From assembly GCF_029223545.1 (NCBI RefSeq), contig NZ_CP097870.1, forward strand, positions 2,294,001 to 2,358,000: 64,000 bases of DNA, read 5' to 3'. The position numbers and the translations under genes were made by a program. Below the pieces are notes generated by a model that was given only the letters and a program-made list of their open reading frames with translations, did no database searches and was not told the DNA's origin. Shown piece after piece: positions 20,019 through 28,702 of the stretch; the first letter of the stretch is position 1; the number at the start of each line of letters is the position of its first letter. This DNA comes from Thauera sp. GDN1. Lineage in GTDB: Bacteria > Pseudomonadota > Gammaproteobacteria > Burkholderiales > Rhodocyclaceae.

Positions 20019-21560
20019 ATGTTCAGCCCCCTGCGTCCCATCTACCCCGTCGCCGGCATCCGCGAGATCGAAAACACGCTGATCCCGAGCGCCCGCCCGC
20101 CGCTGATGGAACGCGCCGGCCGCGCAGCCGCCGAGGATGCGGTGCGCCTGATCATGGACCGCCCGGGCCCGATCCTGATCGCCTGCGGCCCCGGCAACAA
20201 CGGTGGCGACGGCTTCGTGATGGCCCGCCAGCTCACCCAGGCCGGGCGCGAGATCGTGGTTGCATTCGCCGGCGCAGCGGATCGCCTGCCGGCCGAAGCG
20301 GCCAAGGCCCACGCCGACTACCTCGCGATCGGCGGCACGATCGTCTCCGACCTCCCCGCCGCGCCTGCGAATGGCTGGGCGCTGGTGGTCGACGCCCTGT
20401 TCGGCATCGGCCTCGGACGCCCGATCGAGGGCCGCTACGCGACCTGGATCCAGACCCTGAACGCCCAGCCCGGCCCGCGCATGGCGCTCGACGTGCCGAG
20501 CGGGCTCGACGCCGATACCGGCCAGCCGCTCGGCGCCACCTTCCGCGCCACCCACACCACCACCTTCATCGCCCTCAAGCCGGGCCTGCTCACCAACGAC
20601 GGCCCGGACTACTGCGGCGAGATCAGCGTGCAGCGCATCGACATCGACGCGCCCGCCTGGCTGCCGCCGCGCGGCCACGCGGTCGCGCCCTCGCTGTTCC
20701 GCGCCCACCTCCAGCCCCGCCCGCGCAACACCCACAAGGGCATCTACGGCGACGCCGGCATCCTCGGCGGCAACGCCGGCATGGTCGGCGCCGCGCTGCT
20801 CGCCGGCCGCGCCGCGCTCTGGCTCGGCACCGGGAGGGTGTATGTGGGCCTGCTCGACGACAACGGCCCGGCGGTCGACTTCGCCCATCCGGAGTTGATG
20901 CTGCGCCGCGCCCGCGCCCTGCCCGAACGCCTCAGCGCGCTCGCCGTCGGCCCCGGGCTCGGCACGCAGAGCACGTCGGCGAGCCTGCTTGCCGCCGCGC
21001 TGCAACGCACCATCCCGGTGCTGCTCGACGCCGACGCGCTCAACCTGAGCGGCGCCGACGCCACCCTCAGGGAGATGCTGGCCGCACGCACCGCACCCAC
21101 CGTGCTCACCCCGCACCCGGCCGAGGCCGGCCGCATGCTGGGCGTGGACACCGCCAGCGTGCAGGCCGACCGCCTGCATGCCGCACTCGAGATCGCCGCG
21201 CAGTTCAAGGCCCTGGTCGTGCTCAAGGGCTGCGGCAGCATCGTCGCCACGCCGGACGGGCGCTGGTTCATCAACGGCACCGGCCACCCCGGCATGGCCA
21301 GCGCTGGCATGGGCGACGTGCTCACCGGGCTGATCGTCGGCCTGCTCGCCCAGGGCTGGCCGGCCGAGTCCGCGCTGATCGCCGGCGTTCACCTGCACGG
21401 CGCCGCCGCCGACCGCCTCGCCCGCGAAGGCATCGGCCCGATCGGCCTGACCGCGAGCGAGACCATCGACGCCGCGCGCGGGGTGTTCAACGGCTGGCTG
21501 ATCGAGGCGCAACGCGATCCGCGCCAGGCGGGTGCCGCCCCGTTCCGCCCCGGGCGCTGA
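20019..21560 (+). CDS. nnr: Bifunctional NAD(P)H-hydrate epimerase / ADP-dependent dehydratase
   Basis: 513 residues. The N-terminal YjeF_N epimerase domain (residues 1-215) has the GPGNNGGDGFVMAR motif; the C-terminal ribokinase-like dehydratase domain has LTPHPAEAGRML and the ATP/ADP site NGTGHPGMASAGMGD. Together they repair damaged NAD(P)HX. It is preceded by a -10-like TAGAATCCGGGC element (19987-19998), which is repeated upstream of nadC. Confidence 0.95.
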   Translation: MFSPLRPIYPVAGIREIENTLIPSARPPLMERAGRAAAEDAVRLIMDRPGPILIACGPGNNGGDGFVMARQLTQAGREIVVAFAGAADRLPAEAAKAHADYLAIGGTIVSDLPAAPANGWALVVDALFGIGLGRPIEGRYATWIQTLNAQPGPRMALDVPSGLDADTGQPLGATFRATHTTTFIALKPGLLTNDGPDYCGEISVQRIDIDAPAWLPPRGHAVAPSLFRAHLQPRPRNTHKGIYGDAGILGGNAGMVGAALLAGRAALWLGTGRVYVGLLDDNGPAVDFAHPELMLRRARALPERLSALAVGPGLGTQSTSASLLAAALQRTIPVLLDADALNLSGADATLREMLAARTAPTVLTPHPAEAGRMLGVDTASVQADRLHAALEIAAQFKALVVLKGCGSIVATPDGRWFINGTGHPGMASAGMGDVLTGLIVGLLAQGWPAESALIAGVHLHGAAADRLAREGIGPIGLTASETIDAARGVFNGWLIEAQRDPRQAGAAPFRPGR

Positions 21561-21614
21561 TTCCCGGGGTGGTAGAATCCGGGCATCCGCTGACCACGTC
21601 CAACAGGCCTCGCC

Positions 21615-22460
21615 ATGCTCTCCGAACAGCTCCGCGTCGAAATCCAGCGCAACATCGCAGCCTCGCTCGCCGAGGACATCGGCACCGGCGACCTCACCGC
21701 CCGCCTGATCGCACCCGACACCGAAGCGCGCGGGCGCGTCATCACCCGCGAGGACGCGGTGATCTGCGGCACCGCCTGGTTCGACGCCGCCTTCGCCGCG
21801 CTGAGCCCCGCCGCGGTGGTGCACTGGCACGTCAAGGACGGCGACACGGTCAAGGCCGGCCAGCTGCTGTGCGAGATCATCGCGCGCGCGCGCGTGCTGC
21901 TGACCGCCGAACGTACCGCGCTGAACTTCCTGCAGCTGCTGTCCGGCACCGCCACCGTGACCCGCCGCTTCGTCGACGCCGTCGCCGGCACGCGGGCGAA
22001 GATCGTCGACACCCGCAAGACCCTGCCCGGCCTGCGCCTGGCGCAGAAGTACGCGGTTGCGATCGGCGGCGGCACCAATCACCGCGTCGGCCTCTACGAC
22101 GGCATCCTGATCAAGGAAAACCACATCATCGCCGCCGGCGGCATCCGCGAGGTGGTCGAGCAGGCACGCGCGATCGCCCCGTCCAATGTCTTCATCGAGG
22201 TCGAGGTCGAGAACCTGGAGCAGCTGCGCGAGGCGCTCGACGCCGGCGTCAAGATGGTGCTGCTCGACAACATGAGTCTCGAGGAGATGCGCGAAGCGGT
22301 CGCAATCACCGCCGGCCGTGCGGAACTCGAAGCCTCCGGCGGGGTGAACCTCGAGCGCGTGCGCGCGATCGCCGAAACCGGCGTGGACCGCATCTCGATC
22401 GGCACCCTGACCAAGGACGTGCGCGCGCTCGACCTGTCGCTGCGCCACGTCGAGCAGTGA
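21615..22460 (+). CDS. nadC: Nicotinate-nucleotide pyrophosphorylase (carboxylating)
   Basis: 281 residues, the family length. It carries the conserved [15 protein letters not shown] block with the quinolinate-binding Arg/Lys residues, the [20 protein letters not shown] block and the EVEVEN strand. It converts quinolinate and PRPP to nicotinate mononucleotide in NAD synthesis, so it sits fittingly beside the NAD(P)HX repair gene. TAGAATCCGGGC at 21573-21584 may be its -10 region. Confidence 0.97.
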   Translation: MLSEQLRVEIQRNIAASLAEDIGTGDLTARLIAPDTEARGRVITREDAVICGTAWFDAAFAALSPAAVVHWHVKDGDTVKAGQLLCEIIARARVLLTAERTALNFLQLLSGTATVTRRFVDAVAGTRAKIVDTRKTLPGLRLAQKYAVAIGGGTNHRVGLYDGILIKENHIIAAGGIREVVEQARAIAPSNVFIEVEVENLEQLREALDAGVKMVLLDNMSLEEMREAVAITAGRAELEASGGVNLERVRAIAETGVDRISIGTLTKDVRALDLSLRHVEQ

Positions 22461-22488
22461 TCCGCACGCCACTCATGCCCCGTTCGCG

Positions 22489-23067
22489 ATGACGACCCCA
22501 GGCGATCTCCCGCCCTGGCCGACAGTGCCCGACTGCCACGGCTGGCTGTCCCTCGACGCGCGTGGAAACTGGCGGCTGAAGGACGAGCGCGTCGAGCATC
22601 GCGGCCTGATCGCCTTCCTGAACGCCAACTACGCATGCAACGACGAGGGGAGCTGGCTGGTTCACAACGGCCCCCAGCGCGTGCATGTCGCGCTCGAGGC
22701 GGCGCCGTGGATTCTGCGCCTGCACCCCGACGGCACGCTCCACACCCACACCGGTCGCCTGGCGCGCCCGGCGGCGCCGGTGCTGATGGATGCGGATGGC
22801 GGCGTTTACCTGCAGACCGATCTCGGCGCGGCGGCGATCGACGATCGCGATCTCGCCGCCTTCGCGGCCGAACTCGAGGACGAGCACGGCGTGGCTGCCG
22901 ACGAGGCGGCCCTGCTCGCGCTGCTCGCAGGCGCTCCCACCCGCCTGTGCTGGCGCGGTCTGGCGGTGGCCTTCGCAGCTACCGACGAGATCCCCATCCG
23001 CCTCGCTTTCCGGCGCCGGTCGCAGCCGACCGAAACGCTTGACGCCCCCACCGCACCGACGTTATAG
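22489..23067 (+). CDS. Conserved hypothetical protein (192 aa)
   Basis: 192 residues beginning MTTPGDLPPWPTVPDCHGWL. I do not recognise a named domain with certainty; the pattern (short beta-strand-rich protein, WLSLDARGNWRLKDERVEHRGLI, later GGVYLQTDLGAAAIDDRDLAAF) looks like a DUF conserved in betaproteobacteria. There is no signal peptide or membrane span. It starts 28 bases after nadC and is probably co-transcribed with it. The end of the gene carries the promoter of the next tRNA. Confidence 0.75.
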   Translation: MTTPGDLPPWPTVPDCHGWLSLDARGNWRLKDERVEHRGLIAFLNANYACNDEGSWLVHNGPQRVHVALEAAPWILRLHPDGTLHTHTGRLARPAAPVLMDADGGVYLQTDLGAAAIDDRDLAAFAAELEDEHGVAADEAALLALLAGAPTRLCWRGLAVAFAATDEIPIRLAFRRRSQPTETLDAPTAPTL

Positions 23068-23068
23068 T
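23039..23068 (+). promoter_or_regulatory. Sigma-70 promoter of tRNA-Leu(GAG)
   Basis: TTGACG (23039-23044), an 18-base spacer and TATAGT (23063-23068), 54 bases before the tRNA; it overlaps the end of the preceding gene. Confidence 0.65.
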
Positions 23069-23122
23069 CCGCGCCCTCGTCGAGTTGAACCGGTCCGGTT
23101 CGGCGCCGGCGACAGGAAACAA

Positions 23123-23207
23123 GCCTTGGTGGTGAAATTGGTAGACACGCTATCTTGAGGGGGTAGTGGCGAAAGCCGTGCGAGTTCGAGTCTCGCCCAA
23201 GGCACCA
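23123..23207 (+). tRNA. tRNA-Leu(GAG)
   Basis: 85 nt with encoded CCA. Acceptor stem GCCTTGG/CCAAGGC, a long variable arm typical of leucine tRNAs, and anticodon stem CTATC/GGTAG with loop TTGAGGG, anticodon GAG. Confidence 0.95.
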
Positions 23208-23243
23208 GAATCCGGACGCCGTCCTCGCTGACAGCGCCCCACG

Positions 23244-23275
23244 AAAAAGCCCGCGATACAGCCGCGGGCTTTTTC
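23244..23275 (+). terminator. Intrinsic terminator after tRNA-Leu
   Basis: A stem AAAAAGCCCGCG/CGCGGGCTTTTT around a short loop; bidirectional in form, it can also serve thrC transcripts arriving from the opposite strand. Confidence 0.85.
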
Positions 23276-23334
23276 CGTTCACGCGGCCGAGGATCGCACC
23301 CCGCCGCACGCGCGGCGGAGCGGTCGCGCAAGGT

Positions 23335-24783
23335 TCAGGTGCGCTCGGCGATGAAGCGCTTGATCGCATCGACCTCGGGCGCCATCACCTCGACACGCTG
23401 CGGCAGCTTCTCGATGCCCTCGAGATCGGCCGGACGCTCCGGCTCGCGGCCGAGCGCCTCGACGATGGTCTCGGCGAACTTGACCGGCAGCGCGGTCTCC
23501 AGCACCAGCACCGGCACGCCGGCGGGCACCTCGGCCGCATGCTCCCAGGCCACCTTCACGCCGTCGGCAGTGTGGGTGTCGATCATCACCCCGTACTGCT
23601 CGAACACCTTGCGGATCGTGGCCAGGCGGTCGACATGGCTGCTCGCCCCCGACACGAAGCCGAACTCGCCGATACGGGCGAATTCCGGCGAGCCCGACAG
23701 ATCGAAGGCGCGGCCGGCGTCCACTTCGGCCCACAGCGCGGCGACCTTCTTCGGGTCGCGCCCGACCAGGTCGAACACGAAGCGCTCGAAGTTCGAAGCC
23801 TTGGAGATGTCCATCGACGGGCTCGAGGTCACGTGGGTCTCGGCCGCCTTGCGCGGACGATAGACGCCGCTGCGGAAGAACTCGTCGAGCACGTCGTTCT
23901 CGTTGGTGGCGAGAATCAGCCTGGCGACCGGCAGGCCCATCTGGCGGGCGATGTGACCGGCGCAGATGTTGCCGAAGTTGCCCGAGGGCACGCAGAAGGC
24001 GACCTGCTCCTCATTGCTCCTGGTCGCAGCAAAATAGCCCTTGAAGTAATAGACGATCTGCGCCGCCACCCGCGCCCAGTTGATCGAATTGACCGCGCCG
24101 ATCTTGTGCTTCGCCTTGAAGGCGTGGTCGTTGGACACCGCCTTCACGATGTCCTGGGCGTCGTCGAACATGCCGGTGACGGCGATGTTGAAGATGTTGT
24201 CGTCCTGCAGCGAGTACATCTGCGCGCGCTGGAAGGCGCTCATCTTGCCGTGCGGCGACAGCATGAACACGCGCACCCCGCGTTTGCCGCGCATCGCGTA
24301 TTCCGCCGCCGAGCCGGTGTCGCCGGAGGTCGCGCCGAGGATGTTGATCGTCTCCCCGCGCTTCGCGAGCACGTACTCGAACAGGTTGCCGAGCAGCTGC
24401 ATCGCCATGTCCTTGAAGGCGAGCGTCGGGCCGTTCGACAGCTCCAGCAGGCCGAAGCGCCCCTCCTCCAGCCAGTGCACCGGGGTGATCTCGCGCGCGT
24501 CGTCACCCCTTCGCACATGGCGGTACACCTCGGCGGTGTAGGTCTTGTCGCAGATCGCCTTCAGGTCGGCAGCCGGGATGTCGGTGATGAACTTCGACAG
24601 GATCGCGAACGCCAGTTCCGCGTAAGACAGGCCGCGCCAGGCGTCGAGCTCGGCACGCGTCACCTGCGGATAGGATTCGGGCAGGTAGAGGCCGCCGTCA
24701 GGCGCCAGGCCGCCCAGCAGGATGTCGCAGAACTCGGGGTTGGCGGGCTGGCCGGCATGGCCGCGGGTGGAGATGTACTTCAC
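23335..24783 (-). CDS. thrC: Threonine synthase
   Basis: 482 residues from a GTG at 24783; GAAGGA lies upstream and the protein then starts MKYISTRGHAG, like most threonine synthases. The PLP lysine is in NGPTLAFKDMAMQ (near residue 114), with the phosphate-binding GATSGDTGSAA loop following. It converts O-phosphohomoserine to threonine. The homoserine dehydrogenase gene that supplies the pathway lies 2.5 kb upstream on the same strand, separated by five unrelated genes. Confidence 0.96.
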   Translation of the reverse strand: MKYISTRGHAGQPANPEFCDILLGGLAPDGGLYLPESYPQVTRAELDAWRGLSYAELAFAILSKFITDIPAADLKAICDKTYTAEVYRHVRRGDDAREITPVHWLEEGRFGLLELSNGPTLAFKDMAMQLLGNLFEYVLAKRGETINILGATSGDTGSAAEYAMRGKRGVRVFMLSPHGKMSAFQRAQMYSLQDDNIFNIAVTGMFDDAQDIVKAVSNDHAFKAKHKIGAVNSINWARVAAQIVYYFKGYFAATRSNEEQVAFCVPSGNFGNICAGHIARQMGLPVARLILATNENDVLDEFFRSGVYRPRKAAETHVTSSPSMDISKASNFERFVFDLVGRDPKKVAALWAEVDAGRAFDLSGSPEFARIGEFGFVSGASSHVDRLATIRKVFEQYGVMIDTHTADGVKVAWEHAAEVPAGVPVLVLETALPVKFAETIVEALGREPERPADLEGIEKLPQRVEVMAPEVDAIKRFIAERT

Positions 24784-25038
24784 TGGGCAGTCCTTCAGGA
24801 TGACTTGATCGGCGCGCCCGAACTGGAGCGAGGAAAGGGCGCAAAGGCGGAATTCTAACGAATTCGGCCCCCGCATCGAGTCGTTTCCGCGGGGCGCAGC
24901 CCTGACCGAGGCGCGGGTGGCTCGGGACGGGCCCATTCGATGCGGCCCCGATCGCGCGCGGCCATGCGCAGATCATGCACACGGCCGCCGCACGGGCCCG
25001 CTACAATCCCATTTCCACACAACGAAGCGGAGTCCGCG

Positions 25039-25878
25039 ATGAGCCTAGGAAACATTCTCGGCCAGATCCTTCAGCAGGGCATGTCCGGCCAGGGCCGGTC
25101 GCGACTGGACCACGCGGTCGGCGCGGGTGGCATCGGTGATCTGCTTGGCGGACTGCTCGGCGGCCAGGGCGGCGGAGCTGCGGCAGGCGGCGGACTCGGC
25201 GACCTGCTCGGCGCAGCGCTCGGTGGCGGACGCAGCAACGCCGGCGCAGGCGGGCTGGGTGATCTGCTCGGCGGAGGCGTCGGTGGCGGGCTCGGCGGGA
25301 GCCGCCCTGCGGCTGGTGGCGGACTGGGCGATCTGCTCGGCAGCGTACTCGGCGGCGGCCGCAGCAGCGCCGGCAGCAGTCGCGGGAGCGGTGCCGGCAT
25401 GGCGATCCTGGCCACCATCGCCATGGCTGCCCTCAAGAACTGGACCGACAGCCGCCGCGAACAGGCGGCGATGCCCGGCGCCGCGGCCGGCTTCGCGCCG
25501 CAGGAGCTCGAGGCGATGACCGCGCCCGACATCGAGGCGCTGGCCCTGCGCGCGATGGTGTCGGCCGCCAAGGCCGACGGCCGCATCGAGGAGGACGAGA
25601 TCCAGCGCATCGTAGGCAAGGTGGGCGCCGACGGCCTGAGCGAGGACGAAAAGCAGTTCCTGATGAGCGAGTTGCGCGCACCGCTCGACCTCGACGCGCT
25701 GGTGGCCCAGGTGCCCAACGAGATGGTGGCCGCCGAGGTCTATGCGGCCTCGCTGCTCGCGATCGACCTCGACACCCAGGCCGAGATCGACTACCTGCGC
25801 CAACTCGCGCAGGGCCTGCGCCTGGACGGTGCCACCGTCGCCCGCTTGCACCAGATCACCGGCGCCACGCCGGTCTGA
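25039..25878 (+). CDS. DUF533/TerB-like protein with glycine-rich GLGDLLG repeats
   Basis: 279 residues from ATG 25039 (CGGAG precedes it). The N-terminal ~120 residues are low complexity, with four copies of G(L/I)GDLLG followed by short GG-rich linkers. A short hydrophobic stretch (GMAILATIAMAALKNW) follows. The C-terminal ~110 residues are a TerB-like helical domain (AMVSAAKADGRIEEDEIQRI), as in the YebE/DUF533 family of inner-membrane-associated proteins. Function unknown. A TACAAT -10 candidate lies at 25003-25008. Confidence 0.82.
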   Translation: MSLGNILGQILQQGMSGQGRSRLDHAVGAGGIGDLLGGLLGGQGGGAAAGGGLGDLLGAALGGGRSNAGAGGLGDLLGGGVGGGLGGSRPAAGGGLGDLLGSVLGGGRSSAGSSRGSGAGMAILATIAMAALKNWTDSRREQAAMPGAAAGFAPQELEAMTAPDIEALALRAMVSAAKADGRIEEDEIQRIVGKVGADGLSEDEKQFLMSELRAPLDLDALVAQVPNEMVAAEVYAASLLAIDLDTQAEIDYLRQLAQGLRLDGATVARLHQITGATPV

Positions 25879-25974
25879 GCGCGACCAAGCCTGCCCCCTG
25901 CGCTCGCGCCACGGCGGCAAAACAATGCGGCTCATGTGATGCCTGCGGCCGGACCTCCCCGGCAGCAGGCGCAT

Positions 25975-26187
25975 TCACTCGGCTTCGAGACGGAAGCCGA
26001 CCTTCAGCGTGACCTGGAAGTGGGCGACCTTGCCGTCCACAATGTGGCCGCGCGTTTCCACCACCTCGAACCAGTCGATATGGCGGATCGTTCGCGACGC
26101 CGTCTCGATCGCATTGCGGATGGCAGCATCCGTGCCGTCGCGTGACGAACCGACGATTTCCACGAGCTTGTAGGTGTGATCGGACAT
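25975..26187 (-). CDS. Dodecin family protein
   Basis: 70 residues from ATG 26187 (GGAGAG upstream). It starts [18 protein letters not shown] and has the conserved W in [15 protein letters not shown], which stacks flavins in bacterial dodecins. The dodecameric shell stores FMN/riboflavin or CoA. Upstream on the same strand are a tiny membrane protein gene and a MOSC gene. Confidence 0.93.
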   Translation of the reverse strand: MSDHTYKLVEIVGSSRDGTDAAIRNAIETASRTIRHIDWFEVVETRGHIVDGKVAHFQVTLKVGFRLEAE

Positions 26188-26240
26188 TTCGCTCTCCTCG
26201 ACGCGCTCTTCGCTATTGACCGGGGCGGCTCCGCGCATGC

Positions 26241-26381
26241 TCAACCCGCCCCGCCGTCCTGCCCCTCGGGCAGTCCCCTCCGTTCGTGCTCGAAGCGCCG
26301 CACCGACGCGCGATAGCCACGCGTGCCGAGCACGGCCACGGCCACGAGAATGGCAATGAACACGATGAGCTTGAAGGCCAT
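26241..26381 (-). CDS. Small single-pass membrane protein (46 aa)
   Basis: 46 residues from ATG 26381 with a strong AAGGAGCG ribosome site. A hydrophobic N-terminal helix ([16 protein letters not shown], residues 5-20) is followed by a basic, arginine-rich tail. It resembles no family I can name. It lies 54 bases upstream of the dodecin start on the same strand, so the two could form an operon. The ribosome site and the clear membrane helix make it credible despite its size. Confidence 0.6.
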   Translation of the reverse strand: MAFKLIVFIAILVAVAVLGTRGYRASVRRFEHERRGLPEGQDGGAG

Positions 26382-26508
26382 GCGGGTGCGCTCCTTGATG
26401 TATGCCCTGCGGCGTTGCTGCCCCGACCGGCGGGCGCAGGGCCGCTGCGCACGTGTTTTCAGTGTAGCTTCGAATCCGCCCCGCCGCCCGCGCTGCCGGC
26501 GGCGCCTC

Positions 26509-27183
26509 TCACCCGGCGTGGGTCTCGAGCCAGTCGGCGCGTTCGCGCCAGCGCTGAGCCTTGTCGGCCGCCAGCCCCGGCGCGGCCGCGATGCGCCGCA
26601 AGGAAGCGATGTCGGGGCGATGCGCCATGACCTCGTCCCAGTAGTGCGCGAGGCTGAGCCAGGGGTTCGGCCGCTCCAGCAGCTCGATCCCGTCGCCCGC
26701 GGCGATCGCGCCCGGCGACAGGACCCGGTAGTACCAGCCGGTGATCCCGGCCGCCTCGACGAAACGCGAGGCATCATCCACCTTAAGCCGGCGATCGATC
26801 TTCCAGCACGGTGAGCGCGGCTGGCTCACCTGCACTTGCGCGCTGCCGATGCGGAACACGTCGCCGATGCAGACCTCGTGCTCGGTCATGCCCCTGGTGC
26901 TGATGTTCTCGCCCAGCACGCCCGGTGCCACCATCGCGGCGCACTGCGGCCACTCCTCGGCGATCACCGCGTAATGGTCGGCGGGATAGTGGTGCAGCGC
27001 CTTGTCGGCACCGCCGTGATGGCGCAGGTCGGCCTGCTCGTCGCCCGCCAGCCCGGTGGCCGAGAGCTGTACCGGCCCCTCCACCGCAGACTTGAACATG
27101 CCGGTCGCCTCGCCGTCGGGCAGCATCAGGCGCACCCTGCCGACAAAGACCTGATCCACCCTGTTCTCGAGCCTGTCTTCCAT
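26509..27183 (-). CDS. MOSC domain-containing protein (YiiM-like)
   Basis: 224 residues from ATG 27183, which has GGGGAGG just upstream; an ATG 30 bases earlier has no such site. The MOSC core is clear: GDEQADLRHHGGADKALHHYP, VLGENISTRGM, and the cysteine motif SQPRSPCWKIDRR, which in related proteins binds the molybdenum cofactor. The C-terminal 3-alpha region (DIASLRRIAAAPGL) is as in YiiM, implicated in 6-N-hydroxylaminopurine detoxification. The substrate here is unknown. Confidence 0.88.
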   Translation of the reverse strand: MEDRLENRVDQVFVGRVRLMLPDGEATGMFKSAVEGPVQLSATGLAGDEQADLRHHGGADKALHHYPADHYAVIAEEWPQCAAMVAPGVLGENISTRGMTEHEVCIGDVFRIGSAQVQVSQPRSPCWKIDRRLKVDDASRFVEAAGITGWYYRVLSPGAIAAGDGIELLERPNPWLSLAHYWDEVMAHRPDIASLRRIAAAPGLAADKAQRWRERADWLETHAG

Positions 27184-27243
27184 TGCGCCCTCCCCCACCT
27201 TCTCGTTCGTCATCGGCGCGCGCTGCGCCGCCTGCCGTAAACC

Positions 27244-27280
27244 AGAAGGAGGCCGTCCCTCATCGGTGACGGCCTCCTTC
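27244..27280 (-). terminator. Intrinsic terminator after hom
   Basis: A stem GAAGGAGGCCGTC/GACGGCCTCCTTC with a loop of about 11 bases, 33 bases past the hom stop. It probably ends the alaA-hom transcript before the MOSC gene. Confidence 0.72.
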
Positions 27281-27312
27281 CTCGACCCTGCTTCAGTCGG
27301 CGTTGCCCATGG

Positions 27313-28620
27313 TCACAGGCTTTCCATCCGCAGCTTGGTCACCTTGCCCTGCACCACCGCCAGCGCCTCGATCTTGGCGATCGCGGCATTGGCGTTCTTC
27401 TCCACCGTCTGGTGGGTCAGCATGATGATGTCGGTGTGCGACTCGCCCTCGGCGGCTTCCTTCTGGTTCAGCGCCTCGATCGAGATGCCGCTGTCGGCCA
27501 GGATGCGGGTGATGTCGGCGAGCACGCCCGGCTTGTCCTCGACGCGCATGCGCAGGTAGTAGGAGGTGACGACCTCGTCGATCGGCAGCACCGGCACGTC
27601 GCGCACCTGATCGGGCTGGAAGGCCAGGTGCGGTACGCGATGCTCGGGGTCCGAGGTGTGCAGCCGGGTGACGTCGACTAGGTCGGCGATCACCGCCGAC
27701 GCGGTCGGCTCGGCACCGGCGCCCTTGCCGTAGTACAGCGTGGCGCCGACGGCGTCGCCCTGCACCAGCACCGCGTTCATCGCGCCTTCGACGTTTGCGA
27801 TCAGTCGCTTGGACGGGATCAGGGTCGGATGCACGCGCAACTCGACGCCGTTTTCGCGGCGACGCGCGATGCCCAGCAGCTTGATGCGGTAGCCGAGCTC
27901 TTCGGCATAGGTGATGTCCACCGAGTCGAGCTTGCTGATGCCCTCGATGTAGGCCTTGTCGAACTGCATCGGGATGCCGAAGGCGATCGCGCTCATGATC
28001 GTCGCCTTGTGTGCGGCATCCACACCTTCGATGTCGAAGGTCGGGTCGGCTTCGGCATACCCCAGCGCCTGCGCCTCCTTCAGCACCTCGGCGAAGGGCA
28101 GACCCTTGTCGCGCATCTCGGAGAGGATGAAGTTGGTCGTGCCGTTGATGATGCCGGCCAGCCACTCGATGCGGTTGGCGGTGAGGCCCTCTCGCAGCGC
28201 CTTGATGATCGGGATGCCGCCGGCGACCGCGGCCTCGAAGGCCACCATGACGCCCTTCTTCTGCGCCGCGGCGAAGATCTCGTTGCCATGCACCGCGAGC
28301 AGCGCCTTGTTGGCGGTGACCACGTGCTTGCCGTTCTCGATCGCCTTCAGCACCAGCTCCTTGGCCACACCGTAGCCGCCGATCAGTTCGACGACGATGT
28401 CGATCTCGGGATCGGCGACCACCGCGAAGGCGTCGTCGGTCAGCTTGACTTCACCGCCGGTGACCTTGCGCGCGAGCTCCAGGTTCTTGTCGGCCACGGT
28501 GGTGATGACGATCGGACGACCGGCACGACGGGTGATCTCCTCGGCGTTGCGCTTGAGGACGGTGAAGGTGCCGCCACCGACGGTACCGATGCCAAGGAGG
28601 CCAACATTGATGGGTTTCAT
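27313..28620 (-). CDS. hom: Homoserine dehydrogenase
   Basis: 435 residues. It has an N-terminal NAD(P) domain with GIGTVGGGTF, a catalytic domain with NGTTNFILSEM and the EGVDAAHKATIMSAIAFG block, and a C-terminal ACT regulatory domain (LADITRILADSGISIEALNQ) for threonine feedback. It reduces aspartate semialdehyde to homoserine. It lies 82 bases after alaA on the same strand. Confidence 0.97.
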   Translation of the reverse strand: MKPINVGLLGIGTVGGGTFTVLKRNAEEITRRAGRPIVITTVADKNLELARKVTGGEVKLTDDAFAVVADPEIDIVVELIGGYGVAKELVLKAIENGKHVVTANKALLAVHGNEIFAAAQKKGVMVAFEAAVAGGIPIIKALREGLTANRIEWLAGIINGTTNFILSEMRDKGLPFAEVLKEAQALGYAEADPTFDIEGVDAAHKATIMSAIAFGIPMQFDKAYIEGISKLDSVDITYAEELGYRIKLLGIARRRENGVELRVHPTLIPSKRLIANVEGAMNAVLVQGDAVGATLYYGKGAGAEPTASAVIADLVDVTRLHTSDPEHRVPHLAFQPDQVRDVPVLPIDEVVTSYYLRMRVEDKPGVLADITRILADSGISIEALNQKEAAEGESHTDIIMLTHQTVEKNANAAIAKIEALAVVQGKVTKLRMESL

Positions 28621-28702
28621 AAGGCGTCAGGAGTGAGGTGTTAGGAGTCGGGATTGCGGCGGAACAAGGCGCAGTGACGCCGCGCCGCCGCCGGATTGGT
28701 TG

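Noticed and set aside
18342..22472. A minus-strand open frame of 1376 codons opposite spoVR, nnr and nadC
   Set aside because: Same GC-driven antisense shadow; the plus-strand products have clear motifs.
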